A stretch of DNA of 64,000 nt, from positions 73,595,247 to 73,659,246 of the forward strand of contig CM040128.1 in the NCBI GenBank assembly GCA_022559845.1. Direction: 5' to 3'. Below the pieces are notes generated by a model. That model saw only the letters and a program-made list of their open reading frames with translations, made no database searches and had not been told where the DNA came from. This DNA comes from Amorphophallus konjac. Its lineage: Eukaryota; Streptophyta; Magnoliopsida; Alismatales; Araceae. Positions 35,373 through 45,061 of the stretch are shown here, one piece after another; the stretch's first letter is position 1, and each line of letters begins with the position of its first letter. The position numbers and the translations under genes were made by a program.

Positions 35373-36493
35373 TGTAACGACCCGAGAATCCGATTACCGG
35401 GAAGGCCCGATAACCCGAGACTCGCACCGCCACCCACGAGCCCGAAGACTCGGAAGGGTTAAAAGGATGGTGTGGAGACTACACAAGTATCACAAATAAT
35501 TGCAGAAATTAAACAGTTATAACATTAAGCAGGAAATAAATTAATATTTTACATGGTCCACAATAGAAATAAACTACAATAACAATAGTCCACGACTAGT
35601 ACAGTGACAAGGAAGAAAAGTACAGCTACACGGGACAAACCCCGGCTCTGACATCTGGCACTACCTCTGGGCACCCGCACCACGCTGCACCCTAGACGCG
35701 CTCCCCCGGGGCGGCGCCTCACCTGAAACACGGTGAAAACACGCAGGGAATGAGTCTCGGAACAAGACTCAGTAGAGATCACTCGAACCCTACCTCATAA
35801 AATGAGAAACCACTACACTAGCGGTAGGAGAGTACCTCGGAAAGGAAAGCCCTGTACTCTACAAACACGGTTCTGTGGCGCGTAAACCGACACACGTGCC
35901 ACGGAGAGAAGATCGAAGCTCAATGGCCAACCCGACAAAACCCGATGGTCGAAAACACCTGACTGACAGACTGCCACTCCGTACTCGACAGAAGTACCAC
36001 CCACTAGAAGCACAGCCGGTAGCGTCCCCTGACGTCTTACGCCGCGCCGTAGGTGAACCGCCTGGCGTGGTAGCTCCTACCAGAGGCGCGAACACCGTAC
36101 AAGTAACCACAACAAGTGACTAGCTGGGGTCACGCCCGTCGACGTGCGTCCACTGTCCCCAACCACATGTGCACACACAGACCACGCGTCCTAGGTCTGG
36201 CCCTCTGACCGGTTTTCCCCTGGCACTGGACTCTGATGTGACGAGGGACCCGACGGTAACCAGTCTAAAACCGTCCTCAGGGTAAGCCCGTACACCACTC
36301 CCTGGTGCGATCAGCACACGCGTACTGATAGGCTACGACTAGTGGAGGGTCACAAAGGAGTAGACTCTCGAGTCAACGGAAAACAACGTCTAATCCGACA
36401 ACGTGTGGGAATCACCCCACGCACCAGCCCCGTCGCACGGTGGCCACAGTTGGAGTAAAAACGGGGTTGCCACCCTCGTGGGGCAACCAGGCA

Positions 36494-37032
36494 TGTGACG
36501 GTCCACCCTAGGGCCGTCATCAGCAAGTAACGGTCTAGGCGAGACCGTTACATGCGCCTAACGGTTCAGAACAGACCGTCACTCGGTCAGAGGGGAAAGG
36601 GATGTAACGGCCTGGTCCAGGCGCGTTACAAGAATGTAACGCGCTTGGCCCCATGCGTTACACACCCCCCCACACTCCCAAAGCCAAAAGGGATGTAACA
36701 GCCCAGCCCGGCGCGTCACACGCATGTAATGCGCCTGGCCCAGCGCGTTACATGGCCCTTACACTTGGGGTGAAAACAGGAAGTAACGCGCCTGCCCCAG
36801 CGCGTTGCACGCATGTAACGCGCCTAGCCCGGTGCGTTACATGGCCTGACCCCCAACGGTCACAAACCAACGGTCGAAAGCCCCTGACGGCCCAGCCCAG
36901 GCACGTCATAGGCAAATGGCGGTCTATCGTGGGGCCGTTACAGCTCCCGACCCCCAAAACACTACTCAGGAATGTAACGCACCCCTCTAGGGGCGTCACA
37001 AGCATGTGACGGTCAATGGAGTGACCGTTACA
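36494..37032 (-). repeat. Array of about 30-bp palindromes, TGTAACG...CGTTACA type (left LTR of B)
   Basis: About a dozen head-to-tail inverted repeats. Clear ones are 36527-36551 (perfect 10-bp arms), 36603-36630, 36635-36662, 36725-36752, 36814-36841, 36973-37000 and 37005-37032. Most begin TGTAACG or TGTGACG and end CGTTACA or CGTCACA. The array lies downstream of the TATA box, so it is in the transcribed part. The other LTR has the matching array at about 53730-54272. Confidence 0.85.
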
Positions 37033-37599
37033 CACTCCCGAGCACACTACGGCGGGAAAACCCCAAAAACTTCGACCACGCCCCCGTGCCTCCACCGGAG
37101 AGGGGGAAAACAAAGGGGAACACCCCTGGGGACCCCTAGCATGCATCTAAGCCATCCAAACGTGAAATCGCGGGCTAAAACCATAGATCAGGCGAGCTCT
37201 CCCCAAATCATGAAAACCCCAAACCCGCTCAATCAAGCCCCTCTCGGCCTCCCCGCGGCCTACAAACCACGGAAATGAACGGCAAGAGGCTAAGGATCGT
37301 CACCCTACCTCAATGGAGCGAATGCTCCGCCGGATCGCCCACAAACCATGAAGAACGCCTTAGAAAACCCTCATCCTTCAAGCTTATCGCGAGCACCGCA
37401 CGCCCCCACAATCGCCTCGCCGCCGCCCACGTCACCGCGCCGTCGCCCCGCCGCCGTCTGCAGCCGGAGAGGGGTCCGCCGCGGTCAACCGGGAGGAAGA
37501 GAGGCAGAGGGAGAGGGTTACGGTGGAGGAGGAAGGAGGAGGAAGAAGAAGAAGAAGAAGAAGAAGAAGAGGGTGGGGGAGGAGAGAGAAATAGGGGGG

Positions 37600-37607
37600 T
37601 ATTTATA
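37600..37607 (-). promoter_or_regulatory. TATA box of element B 3' LTR
   Basis: TATAAATA on the minus strand within TCCTATAAATACCCCC. It is conserved at 54834-54841 in the 5' LTR. It lies about 340 bases from the LTR start once element C is removed. Confidence 0.6.
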
Positions 37608-37726
37608 GGAAATCCGGAAAATCCAGAAAATTCCGAAAAATAGAAAATTACACCCCCGCGATCCTCGGAACGAACTGATCGCAACGGTACCACTCGTGCC
37701 CAGGTGAACGGCCCGGTTCACCCGCA

Positions 37727-37731
37727 GCGAG
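37727..37731 (+). other. Target-site duplication GCGAG, left copy (element C)
   Basis: Repeated at 47461-47465. The uninterrupted site is seen once in the other LTR of B at 54961. Confidence 0.9.
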
Positions 37732-40129
37732 TGATGTGACACAATATGCAGCAGTAGAAATGTGATCCCTAGGACTTGATTCGCAATCACAACCACAAGA
37801 TTGGGAGCAACTTGGAGTCGCCGTCACACCGCGCGCACACGTTTCCCGGGGTGACTCGGTGATGCCGAGTCGAGATTGTGGAGAAAGCCCCTGGCTGGCT
37901 AGAGGACCAGCACCGCTAAGGTTGTCCCTCCCGAGGATATGAAGCCCATAAACAAGGGCGGCCGGGTGCCTTGGGGGCACTAGGTCACTCGCTCACTATC
38001 ATCCACGGTGACCACACAAGGGTTGGTGGCTCCGGGATCGGGCACTCTCTCACCGACCAGCAGATAAGTTTCGCAGATATGAAATGAACAGGAGTAAATG
38101 AGCAAGGGTAGAGGCTCACCTGGTTGGTTTGAGGAAACCAACCCCGGTCGGAGACGAGGGCGAGCGAAGAAGTGTGGGTTCCCCGCACACTGCGCCGGTG
38201 TAGCTTGAGTCCCTGTTAAATAATACAACCACTACGCCTCACACAGGAGGGTGGACTTGGGGTGGGGATGATTTGTTTTTACACGCAAACACTACCTCCA
38301 CGCAGGGAGGGGCGGTGAGCCGGCCAGGCGGGGAGGGGAGGTTCGCAGAAGAGCGGGCGGAGAAGCCGACGCCGAATCTGTCGGCAGGCTGCGAAGGCTG
38401 ACTGACAGTCGGGGTCGAGGCCGTAGATCTCGTTCTGGAATTTTGCTGATGACGAGATCAGCGGCGAACACTTCGTAACTTGGACGGGGATGCCTCGGAA
38501 TTTTTATGAATTCTTCTGAGGAAGGGGCTGGTCCGAGAAGAGCTTTGAACAGAGTGACTGAAACTGGACGCAGCAGCTTTCTGTTTCTGACAGCAACTTG
38601 CAGAGGTTGCCCCGACCACTCCCGGACTCCAAATCATGAACTGTCAGAGTTTCTAGAACCGTGGACGAACCCTCTGCGCGGTAAAACTGACGGGGCGGCC
38701 GTCTGACGTCGGAGAAGACGGGGAGACTCAGAAGAGTGAAGATAGGTCACTGCAGACTGTGGGAGGCAGACCCGACCAGTCGAGGGAGAAAAATAGGAAC
38801 TTTGGCCTCCGGACGCTGAATGCAGTTCTGCTTCTTGCACCTGATAGAGGACTGGAGGAGGAAGAAGTTTGTTGAAGGGATCGTGGTCTGAATCTTCTGC
38901 TGTTTGGCGTGGTGCAGCGTCGAACCGGGTTCTGGTACTCTGCAGGGGGAGCCCGGCGCAGTCGGGGGAGAACGGCTCTCGTGGACAGCCCCGAACTCGG
39001 AACGGGATGAGATCACCTCGCCTGCAAAGCTAACGGGACGACCTTTCCAGATTGGTATGGTACGCCTTCAGACGACGCCGTATGAATCCGTGGGTGCTTC
39101 TGCAAGTCGCCCCTTTCTCTGCCACCTGCAGACTTGGGCCAAATGAAAGGGATGGAGGTGGAACTAGGTTAATGGAGGTGGAGGTTAGCAATGGTGGGAA
39201 AGGGGATGGTGATGGTGGATGGGGGAGGGATGTTTAGGAATGGTGAGAGGGGTGGAGCAGGGAATGAGGAGGTCTGAGGTGGTGGAGGGGTGAGGGGGGC
39301 CGCAGCTAGGAGAGGGGAGATGGAGTGGTCGGCCAAGGCAAGGGAGGGGGTGAGATGGGAGGGGGGTGCGCAACTTGTGGGGGGGGTTATGGGGTTTAGC
39401 TCTCTAGGGATATGAATGGGGGTGTGGGGGAGTGGAATAGTTGCTTGGGGAGAGGGAAGGGTGCCTTGGAAGTTGAGAGGGTGTATGGGGAATGGGAAGG
39501 GTTGCTTGGGGATGTGGAAGTATTGATGGGAGTTATGGGCCTTGGGGAGGTGAAAGGGTGGAAGGGTGATGTGGCTGATGATGTGGCAAGGGGGGGGGGA
39601 AGGAGAAGGGGCAGGTTCGCCCGAGGGAGAGAGAGAGAAGGGGGAAGAGAGAGAGAGGGGTTCGCCCCCTTAAGTGAGAGAGAGAAGTAGAGGGAGAGTG
39701 AAAGAGCTAGAGAGAGAGAACAATGCTGGTGGATAATAATACTCAATGCTTCATTCACCTTCAAAAAGAGGGATTGGGGTCCTATTTATAGGAAACCCAC
39801 TTTTACATATAAGACCCTGACTTTTAACATACTAACAGATAACCAAGGAAGGGGGGGTGCGCCCATGGGCCTAGCCCAAAGAAATAGGCCCAATAGCAAG
39901 CACCATAGTCTAATGAGACTCGAACTTAGGGAAATGACTGGATAACCTAGGTACAAGACTCAAATAAAAGGCAAATTACATGATTATGACTCAAGTAAAA
40001 AGGAGAAAACAATAAGATGACCCAATGGTAAGCACTAAGGTCCAATCCAGAAGAAGGGCTGCTCCCTAGCTGCCTCCGGGAGGGAGAGAGGTGCCAAGCC
40101 AGAGGGAATCGTGAGTGATGCCCTCATCA
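37732..40129 (-). repeat. 3' LTR of element C
   Basis: 2.4 kb, near-identical to 45062-47460. U3 is about 340 bases, ending in a TATA box at 39782-39790. A purine-rich GAGAGAGA block (39590-39730) follows. The polyprotein frame runs about 20 codons into it and stops at 40066. Short ORFs of Ser-Leu or Glu repeats inside are composition artefacts. Confidence 0.95.
39782..39790 (-). promoter_or_regulatory. TATA box of element C 3' LTR
   Basis: TATAAATAG in CCTATAAATAGGACCCC on the minus strand; identical copy at 47113-47121 in the 5' LTR. Confidence 0.65.
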
Positions 40130-43100
40130 ATTCTCTCGGGCTGCGAAGAGCTCGACCCTGTCGAGTAAAGGCCCTCCCTGCTGCGGTACTGCTCTAGAAG
40201 ATCGGGGTCCAGCTGCTGGAGATCCTCCCGGCTCACCCAGGCATCGTCCGAGGGTGGTCGTCCCTTCCACCTGACCAGGTATCGCTCATACGCCTTGCTC
40301 CTTGTGTTGGTGACTTGTTCATCTAATATCCGCTCCACTTTATCATGCTGGTTTCTCAAGTTGGGTGGAGCTCTCTGAAGTGTGGGGGCGCTCTCAAGGG
40401 GTGGAATAGGCTGGATCTCCTCACTGGGTGTCACCGTGGGGTCCTTGTAGGGTACCAGGTCAGCCACATTGAATGTGGGACTTACTCCGTATTCTTCAGG
40501 GAGGTCCAACACATAAGCATTGGTGCCAAGTCGTCTCAGCACCTGGAAGGGGCCGGCTCCACGAGACCTCAACTTAGAGGTATTCCCAGGGAATAGCCTC
40601 TCAGTTCTCACCATCACAAAATCACCAACTTGGAATTCTTGGTGGCGGCGGTGGGAATCAGCTGACTTCTTGTAAATCTCATTGCTCTTGTGGATGTTTT
40701 TGCGAATATCTTCATGCAACTCTCTAAGGTGTTGTGCAAAAGACTCAGCAGTGATGGATACCCTAGCATGAGGGGGTAGGGGAATGAGATCTGTTGGCTT
40801 CCTGGGTTTGTAACCATGCACAGCTTCGAAAGGACTCATGCCTATGGACCTATTGGTGGAATTATTGTATGCAAACTCGGCTTGAGGTAGAATGAGATCC
40901 CAATTTCTAGGGCGGTCCTCAACAAGGCACCGCAGGAGATTCCCTAGGCTCCGATTGATGACTTCGGTCTGGCCATCGGTTTGAGGGTGATAGGCCGTGG
41001 AAAATTTAAGCAGGGTCCCCATTAGATGCCAGAGGGTCTTCCAAAAGTAGCTGGTGAATTTGACGTCCCTATCTGAAATGATGGTCTTGGGCAAGCCATG
41101 GAGGCGGACCACCTCATCAAAGAACAGACGGGCCACATGGGAGGCGTCAGAGGTTTTAGAACAGGGGATGAAGTGGGCCATTTTTGAGAATCTGTCCACT
41201 ACAACAAAGATGGAGTCATGTTTCCTCTGGGTCCGAGGTAGCCCTAACACGAAATCCATGCTCAGGTCCTGCCATGGTCGATCCGGGACAGGTAGAGGGG
41301 TGTATAGGCCCGTGTTCTGTCTGACTTGCTTAGCAGTCGCACATGTGCGACATTGCCCCACAATTTTGGCCACATCCCTTTTGAGACTGGGCCAATAGAA
41401 CTGTCCTTCAACCAAGGCAATGGTTTTGTGAACCCCAAAGTGCCCAGCCAGGCCTCCTGCATGTAATTCCCAGACTAATAAATCCCGCAGTGAAGTTCTA
41501 GGGATGCAAAGTCTATGTCCTTTGAAGATGAATCCGTCCTCTAGGATAAAACCCTGGTGTTCTTGGGGTGAAGGGGTGATTAGATCGGCATGGACATGTC
41601 CAAAGTCGGGACAGTTTGGGTATTCTTCCTTAACCCGATCGAACCCTATTACTTCTACCCGAATGGTAGCTAGCAGGGAGATCCTCCTACTGAGTGCATC
41701 AGCAGCATGGTTTTCACTTCCGGCCTTATGTTTGATCACAAATGTGTAGGCCTGGATGTACTCGACCCATCGGGCATGCCGGGCATTCAGTTTCTGCTGG
41801 GAGTTGAGGTATTTTAGGGCCTCATGGTCGGAGAATATGACAAATTCCTTGGGCAAGAGGTAGTGCCTCCAATGGCGGAGGGATTGCACCACCGCATAGA
41901 ATTCCTTGTCATAGGTAGAGTATTTCAACCTGGCGTCACACAGCTTCTCACTAAAGTAGGCTACTGGGCGTCCTTCTTGGCTGAGGATTCCGCCGATTCC
42001 TACCCCGGAAGCATCACAAGTTACCTCAAAGACTTTGGAGAAGTCAGGGAGGCATAATACTGGGGCTTGGGTCATCCTCTCTTTGAGCTCCTGGAAGGCC
42101 CTAGAAGCCGACTTGGTCCACACAAAGGTCCCCTTTTTAAGGCAGTCGGTGATAGGGGCTGTGACTGTGCTGAACCCACGGATGAATCTTCGGTAAAAGG
42201 TGGCCAAACCATGGAAACTCCTAACCTCATGGAGGGTGCGAGGTTCTGGCCAGTCAAGGATAGCTCGGACCTTCTCGGGGTCCATGGACACTCCCTTAGT
42301 GGAAACCATATACCCAAGGAAAGTAATGGACTCAGTCAGGAAGTGGCATTTTCCTGGGTTGGCATAGAGACTCTCTTTCCTAAGGACAGTGCAGACTTGC
42401 CTAAGGTGGTTGAAGTGGGCTTCCTTGGTCTTGCTGTAGATAAGGATATCGTCGAAATAGACCACTAGGAAGACTCCTATGTAAGGTCTAAGGACCTCCG
42501 TCATGAGACGCATGAAGGTACTCGGGGCATTTGAAAGCCCAAAAGGCATCACTAGCCATTCATAGAGCCCATCTTTGGTTTTAAAGGTAGTTTTCCATTC
42601 ATCCCCTGGCCTTATCCTAACCTGATGGTAGCCACTTTTGAGATCTATTTTGGAAAAAATGGTGGCCCCGGCTAGCATGTCAAGCATATCGTCAAGTCTA
42701 GGTATGGGAAACCTATATTTGACTGTGATCTTGTTGATGGCCCTACTGTGGACACACATTCGCCATGTCCCGTCTTTCTTTGGTGTGAGGAGGGTCGGGA
42801 CAGCACAAGGACTTTTGCTAAGACGAAGGAAGCCTTTTCTAATGAGTTCCTCCACTTGCCTCCTCAATTCAGCATGCTCAGTGGGGTTGAGGCGATAGTG
42901 GGGAAGGTTTGGGAGGGTGGCCCCTGGGACAAGGTCAATAGCATGTTGGACATCCCTCATGGGTGGCAGTTGATCGGGGAGCTCTTCGGGGAACACATCC
43001 TTGAATTCTTCTAGGAGAGGGTGGATTTCCACGGGATGAGGGTTGGAGGGGGTGGGTTCCCCGAGGCATATGACTACAGCGTATACGGGTGTTCCGAGAG

Positions 43101-44607
43101 CTACCTCTTCCTCGAGTTCTTGTCTAGTGATGAGGTGTAGGCCCTTGGTGGGGCTCTCATGGGTGGACGGTTGACTTGTTGGTTGGGTTGGGGGCGATGA
43201 GACCCCTGGACTTTGAGGTGGTGTAGGGAGAATTCCCTTGGAGGGTGGTTCCTTTCGGGGTGGGGAAGGGTTGAGGCGAATGGTCTTCCCCTCGTGTTCA
43301 AAGGTGCATGTGTTCGTTTTCCCATAGATGGTAGCATTAACATCATATATCCAAGGTCTCCCTAGTAGGATGCTTCCTACAGCCATAGGTATGATGTCAC
43401 ACCATATTTGTCCTTGGTAGGATGAAAAGGTGATGGGGATAAGACAACATGTGTTGACGGGTAGGGAATGGTTGTTTATCCATGATACACGATATGGTTT
43501 GGGGTGGGGTGTTGGGGTAAGCCCTAGGAGCTTGACGGTGTCCGGGGACACGGCGTTGACACAACTTCCGTTGTCTAGGATGACCTTCCTAACATGGTCC
43601 CCGCTTTTGATGAAGGTGTGAAAAATGGAAGTCCTCCGCCAGTCGTCCTCTTGAGGTTGGGTAAGGGTGCACCTTATCACCCCTAGGTGGGTGGAGTGGG
43701 GGTCATCTTCTACTCCTTCCTCAAAGAATTGCTCCTCGTATTCCTCTTCCCACCCTAAAGCAGCCTCGTGTTCCTCAACAGTATTCTCATGGGTTTCCTG
43801 GGATGTGGTAGGTCCGCCCTCAATAACAAGGCTCGACAACCCCTTGGAAGGGCATTGGGAGGCTATGTGGCCATAACCATGGCACTGAAAACATTTAATC
43901 GTACTACTCCCTGGGGTCTTCCCTTTGGAGGCTTCCTCCCTTCGGGGAGGAGGGTTGGGTGGAGTGGCCTTTGTGGGGGTAGGATTGGTTGGCTGGGGGT
44001 AGGGCCGAGTGGGGGTTCCCCCACTGGGAGGAGGTGTTCTCAACAGAGGAGGCAGGTTGGGACGGGGTCCCGGGCCCTTGGGGGGGGCAAACCTTGGGTT
44101 CCTAGAAAACCTTTCTACATCACGGGCTATTTGATAGGCAACTTCAAGGCTATGAGCTTCCCTCATGAAAAGCTCCCGTTTGATGTGGGGTAGGAGGCCA
44201 TTCCTAAATCGGGACAGGGTGACGGCTGGTTCTTCGACGACACCACACCTTAAGAGATATGAGTCAAATTTCTCAACATACTCTTCCACGGTCTTTCCCT
44301 CTTGGGTAAGGCTTTGCCATTCATCAAGGAGAAGTTGGCTATAGGAGTTGGGAAGATATTTACTCCTAAGCTGGACTTTCATGTCCATCCAAGTGTCAAT
44401 GGGTTCCTCACGCCTGATTCTCCTTTGGCTTTCTACCTTTAGCCAATAGGTCTTGGCTAGCTTAAGAAGGTGCATCTTGGCCAACCTAACCTTTCTCTCC
44501 TCGGACATGGGGTACCAATCAAAGTATTGGTCCATGCCATGCTCCCATTCTTTATAGGCACTAGGGTTATGAGACCCGTCAAAATTCGGGGCTTCCACTT
44601 TAATCAT
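40066..44607 (-). CDS. Gag-Pol polyprotein of element C (1513 codons, after one internal stop)
   Basis: Domains in order: capsid (1-175); CCHC knuckle C239, C242, H247, C252; protease with D345-N-G where D-S/T-G is usual; RT with VMPFGLSNAPSTF and catalytic YFDD (717-720); RNase H with D865, E902, D927, D970; integrase with H1049, H1056, C1086, C1089 and catalytic D1118, D1179, E1215 (35 residues between the last two); chromodomain about 1424-1475 (VERILDEQV...YLVRWKGRP). The chromodomain directs insertion towards heterochromatin. The frame ends inside the 3' LTR at 40066. The upstream frame (gag N-terminus) is separated by a single TGA at 44641. The Asn in the protease motif may be a clade feature or a weakening mutation. 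The clade is probably Galadriel- or Reina-like, which I cannot settle by eye. Confidence 0.95.
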   Translation of the reverse strand: MIKVEAPNFDGSHNPSAYKEWEHGMDQYFDWYPMSEERKVRLAKMHLLKLAKTYWLKVESQRRIRREEPIDTWMDMKVQLRSKYLPNSYSQLLLDEWQSLTQEGKTVEEYVEKFDSYLLRCGVVEEPAVTLSRFRNGLLPHIKRELFMREAHSLEVAYQIARDVERFSRNPRFAPPKGPGPRPNLPPLLRTPPPSGGTPTRPYPQPTNPTPTKATPPNPPPRREEASKGKTPGSSTIKCFQCHGYGHIASQCPSKGLSSLVIEGGPTTSQETHENTVEEHEAALGWEEEYEEQFFEEGVEDDPHSTHLGVIRCTLTQPQEDDWRRTSIFHTFIKSGDHVRKVILDNGSCVNAVSPDTVKLLGLTPTPHPKPYRVSWINNHSLPVNTCCLIPITFSSYQGQIWCDIIPMAVGSILLGRPWIYDVNATIYGKTNTCTFEHEGKTIRLNPSPPRKEPPSKGILPTPPQSPGVSSPPTQPTSQPSTHESPTKGLHLITRQELEEEVALGTPVYAVVICLGEPTPSNPHPVEIHPLLEEFKDVFPEELPDQLPPMRDVQHAIDLVPGATLPNLPHYRLNPTEHAELRRQVEELIRKGFLRLSKSPCAVPTLLTPKKDGTWRMCVHSRAINKITVKYRFPIPRLDDMLDMLAGATIFSKIDLKSGYHQVRIRPGDEWKTTFKTKDGLYEWLVMPFGLSNAPSTFMRLMTEVLRPYIGVFLVVYFDDILIYSKTKEAHFNHLRQVCTVLRKESLYANPGKCHFLTESITFLGYMVSTKGVSMDPEKVRAILDWPEPRTLHEVRSFHGLATFYRRFIRGFSTVTAPITDCLKKGTFVWTKSASRAFQELKERMTQAPVLCLPDFSKVFEVTCDASGVGIGGILSQEGRPVAYFSEKLCDARLKYSTYDKEFYAVVQSLRHWRHYLLPKEFVIFSDHEALKYLNSQQKLNARHARWVEYIQAYTFVIKHKAGSENHAADALSRRISLLATIRVEVIGFDRVKEEYPNCPDFGHVHADLITPSPQEHQGFILEDGFIFKGHRLCIPRTSLRDLLVWELHAGGLAGHFGVHKTIALVEGQFYWPSLKRDVAKIVGQCRTCATAKQVRQNTGLYTPLPVPDRPWQDLSMDFVLGLPRTQRKHDSIFVVVDRFSKMAHFIPCSKTSDASHVARLFFDEVVRLHGLPKTIISDRDVKFTSYFWKTLWHLMGTLLKFSTAYHPQTDGQTEVINRSLGNLLRCLVEDRPRNWDLILPQAEFAYNNSTNRSIGMSPFEAVHGYKPRKPTDLIPLPPHARVSITAESFAQHLRELHEDIRKNIHKSNEIYKKSADSHRRHQEFQVGDFVMVRTERLFPGNTSKLRSRGAGPFQVLRRLGTNAYVLDLPEEYGVSPTFNVADLVPYKDPTVTPSEEIQPIPPLESAPTLQRAPPNLRNQHDKVERILDEQVTNTRSKAYERYLVRWKGRPPSDDAWVSREDLQQLDPDLLEQYRSREGLYSTGSSSSQPERIDEGITHDSLWLGTSLPPGGS

Positions 44608-44640
44608 CCTTAAGAGGAAGTCATCCGGATCCTCTCGTGG

Positions 44641-44967
44641 TCACCTCTCATGGTACCGAGGTTGTGGAGCTCTCTCTTGCTCACGATACCACTCATTCTC
44701 TAGGTCTTCCCTCTCAGGTTCAACCCGCGGAGGAAGAGCCCTTTGGACATGATTCCTAGGTGGGGCCCTAGCTTCTTCTAATCTCTCCAATCGGGTGGAA
44801 AAACCATTCATTTGCTCCGTGAGGGCTTGAATGGCAGCCTCAAGTCGATCCGTAGGAGCTTGGGGAGCTTCCCTAGGGATGTTTTGGTTGCCTTGGAAAT
44901 TGGAATCCATGGGTGGATCGGAAGTAGAAGGATCGGTCCGGTATATGGTACCCCTACGGGTGGACAT
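44641..44967 (-). pseudogene. Gag N-terminus of element C, ending at a TGA
   Basis: The ATG at 44967 (MSTRRGTIYRTDPST) opens a frame that continues, in phase, into the 1513-codon frame through one TGA at 44641-44643 and eleven further codons. It includes a short coiled coil (DRLEAAIQALTEQMNGFSTRLERLEEA), usual at the gag N-terminus of such elements. The codon was most likely CGA (Arg), changed by a C-to-T transition. Read-through or re-initiation at 44607 is possible but unproven. Confidence 0.8.
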
Positions 44968-45048
44968 GCACAAAGACAAGGTGACCGACACGGGATGGTA
45001 ATGCAATTGCCCTAGGACCTAGGCTTGTAGAGACAAGTCTAAAACTTG

Positions 45049-45061
45049 CTCTGATACCACT
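45049..45061 (-). other. Primer binding site of element C
   Basis: AGTGGTATCAGAG on the minus strand, directly inside the 5' LTR; iMet type. Confidence 0.85.

Larger units (their letters stand above)
35373..37731 (-). repeat. 3' LTR of element B, distal part (R/U5)
   Basis: Colinear with 52610-54959. It contains the palindrome array 36494-37032, a (GAA)n stretch near 37541-37571 and a TATA box. It is interrupted at 37731 by element C after GCGAG. Confidence 0.9.

Noticed and set aside
37275..37643. ORF ending in poly-Glu (also 54245-54877)
   Set aside because: Created by the (GAA)n tract in the LTR of B; tract length differs between LTRs.
39396..39764. Ser-Leu-rich and Gly-rich ORFs (also 46517-47095)
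   Set aside because: Purine-rich GAGAGA sequence of the element C LTR read in various frames.
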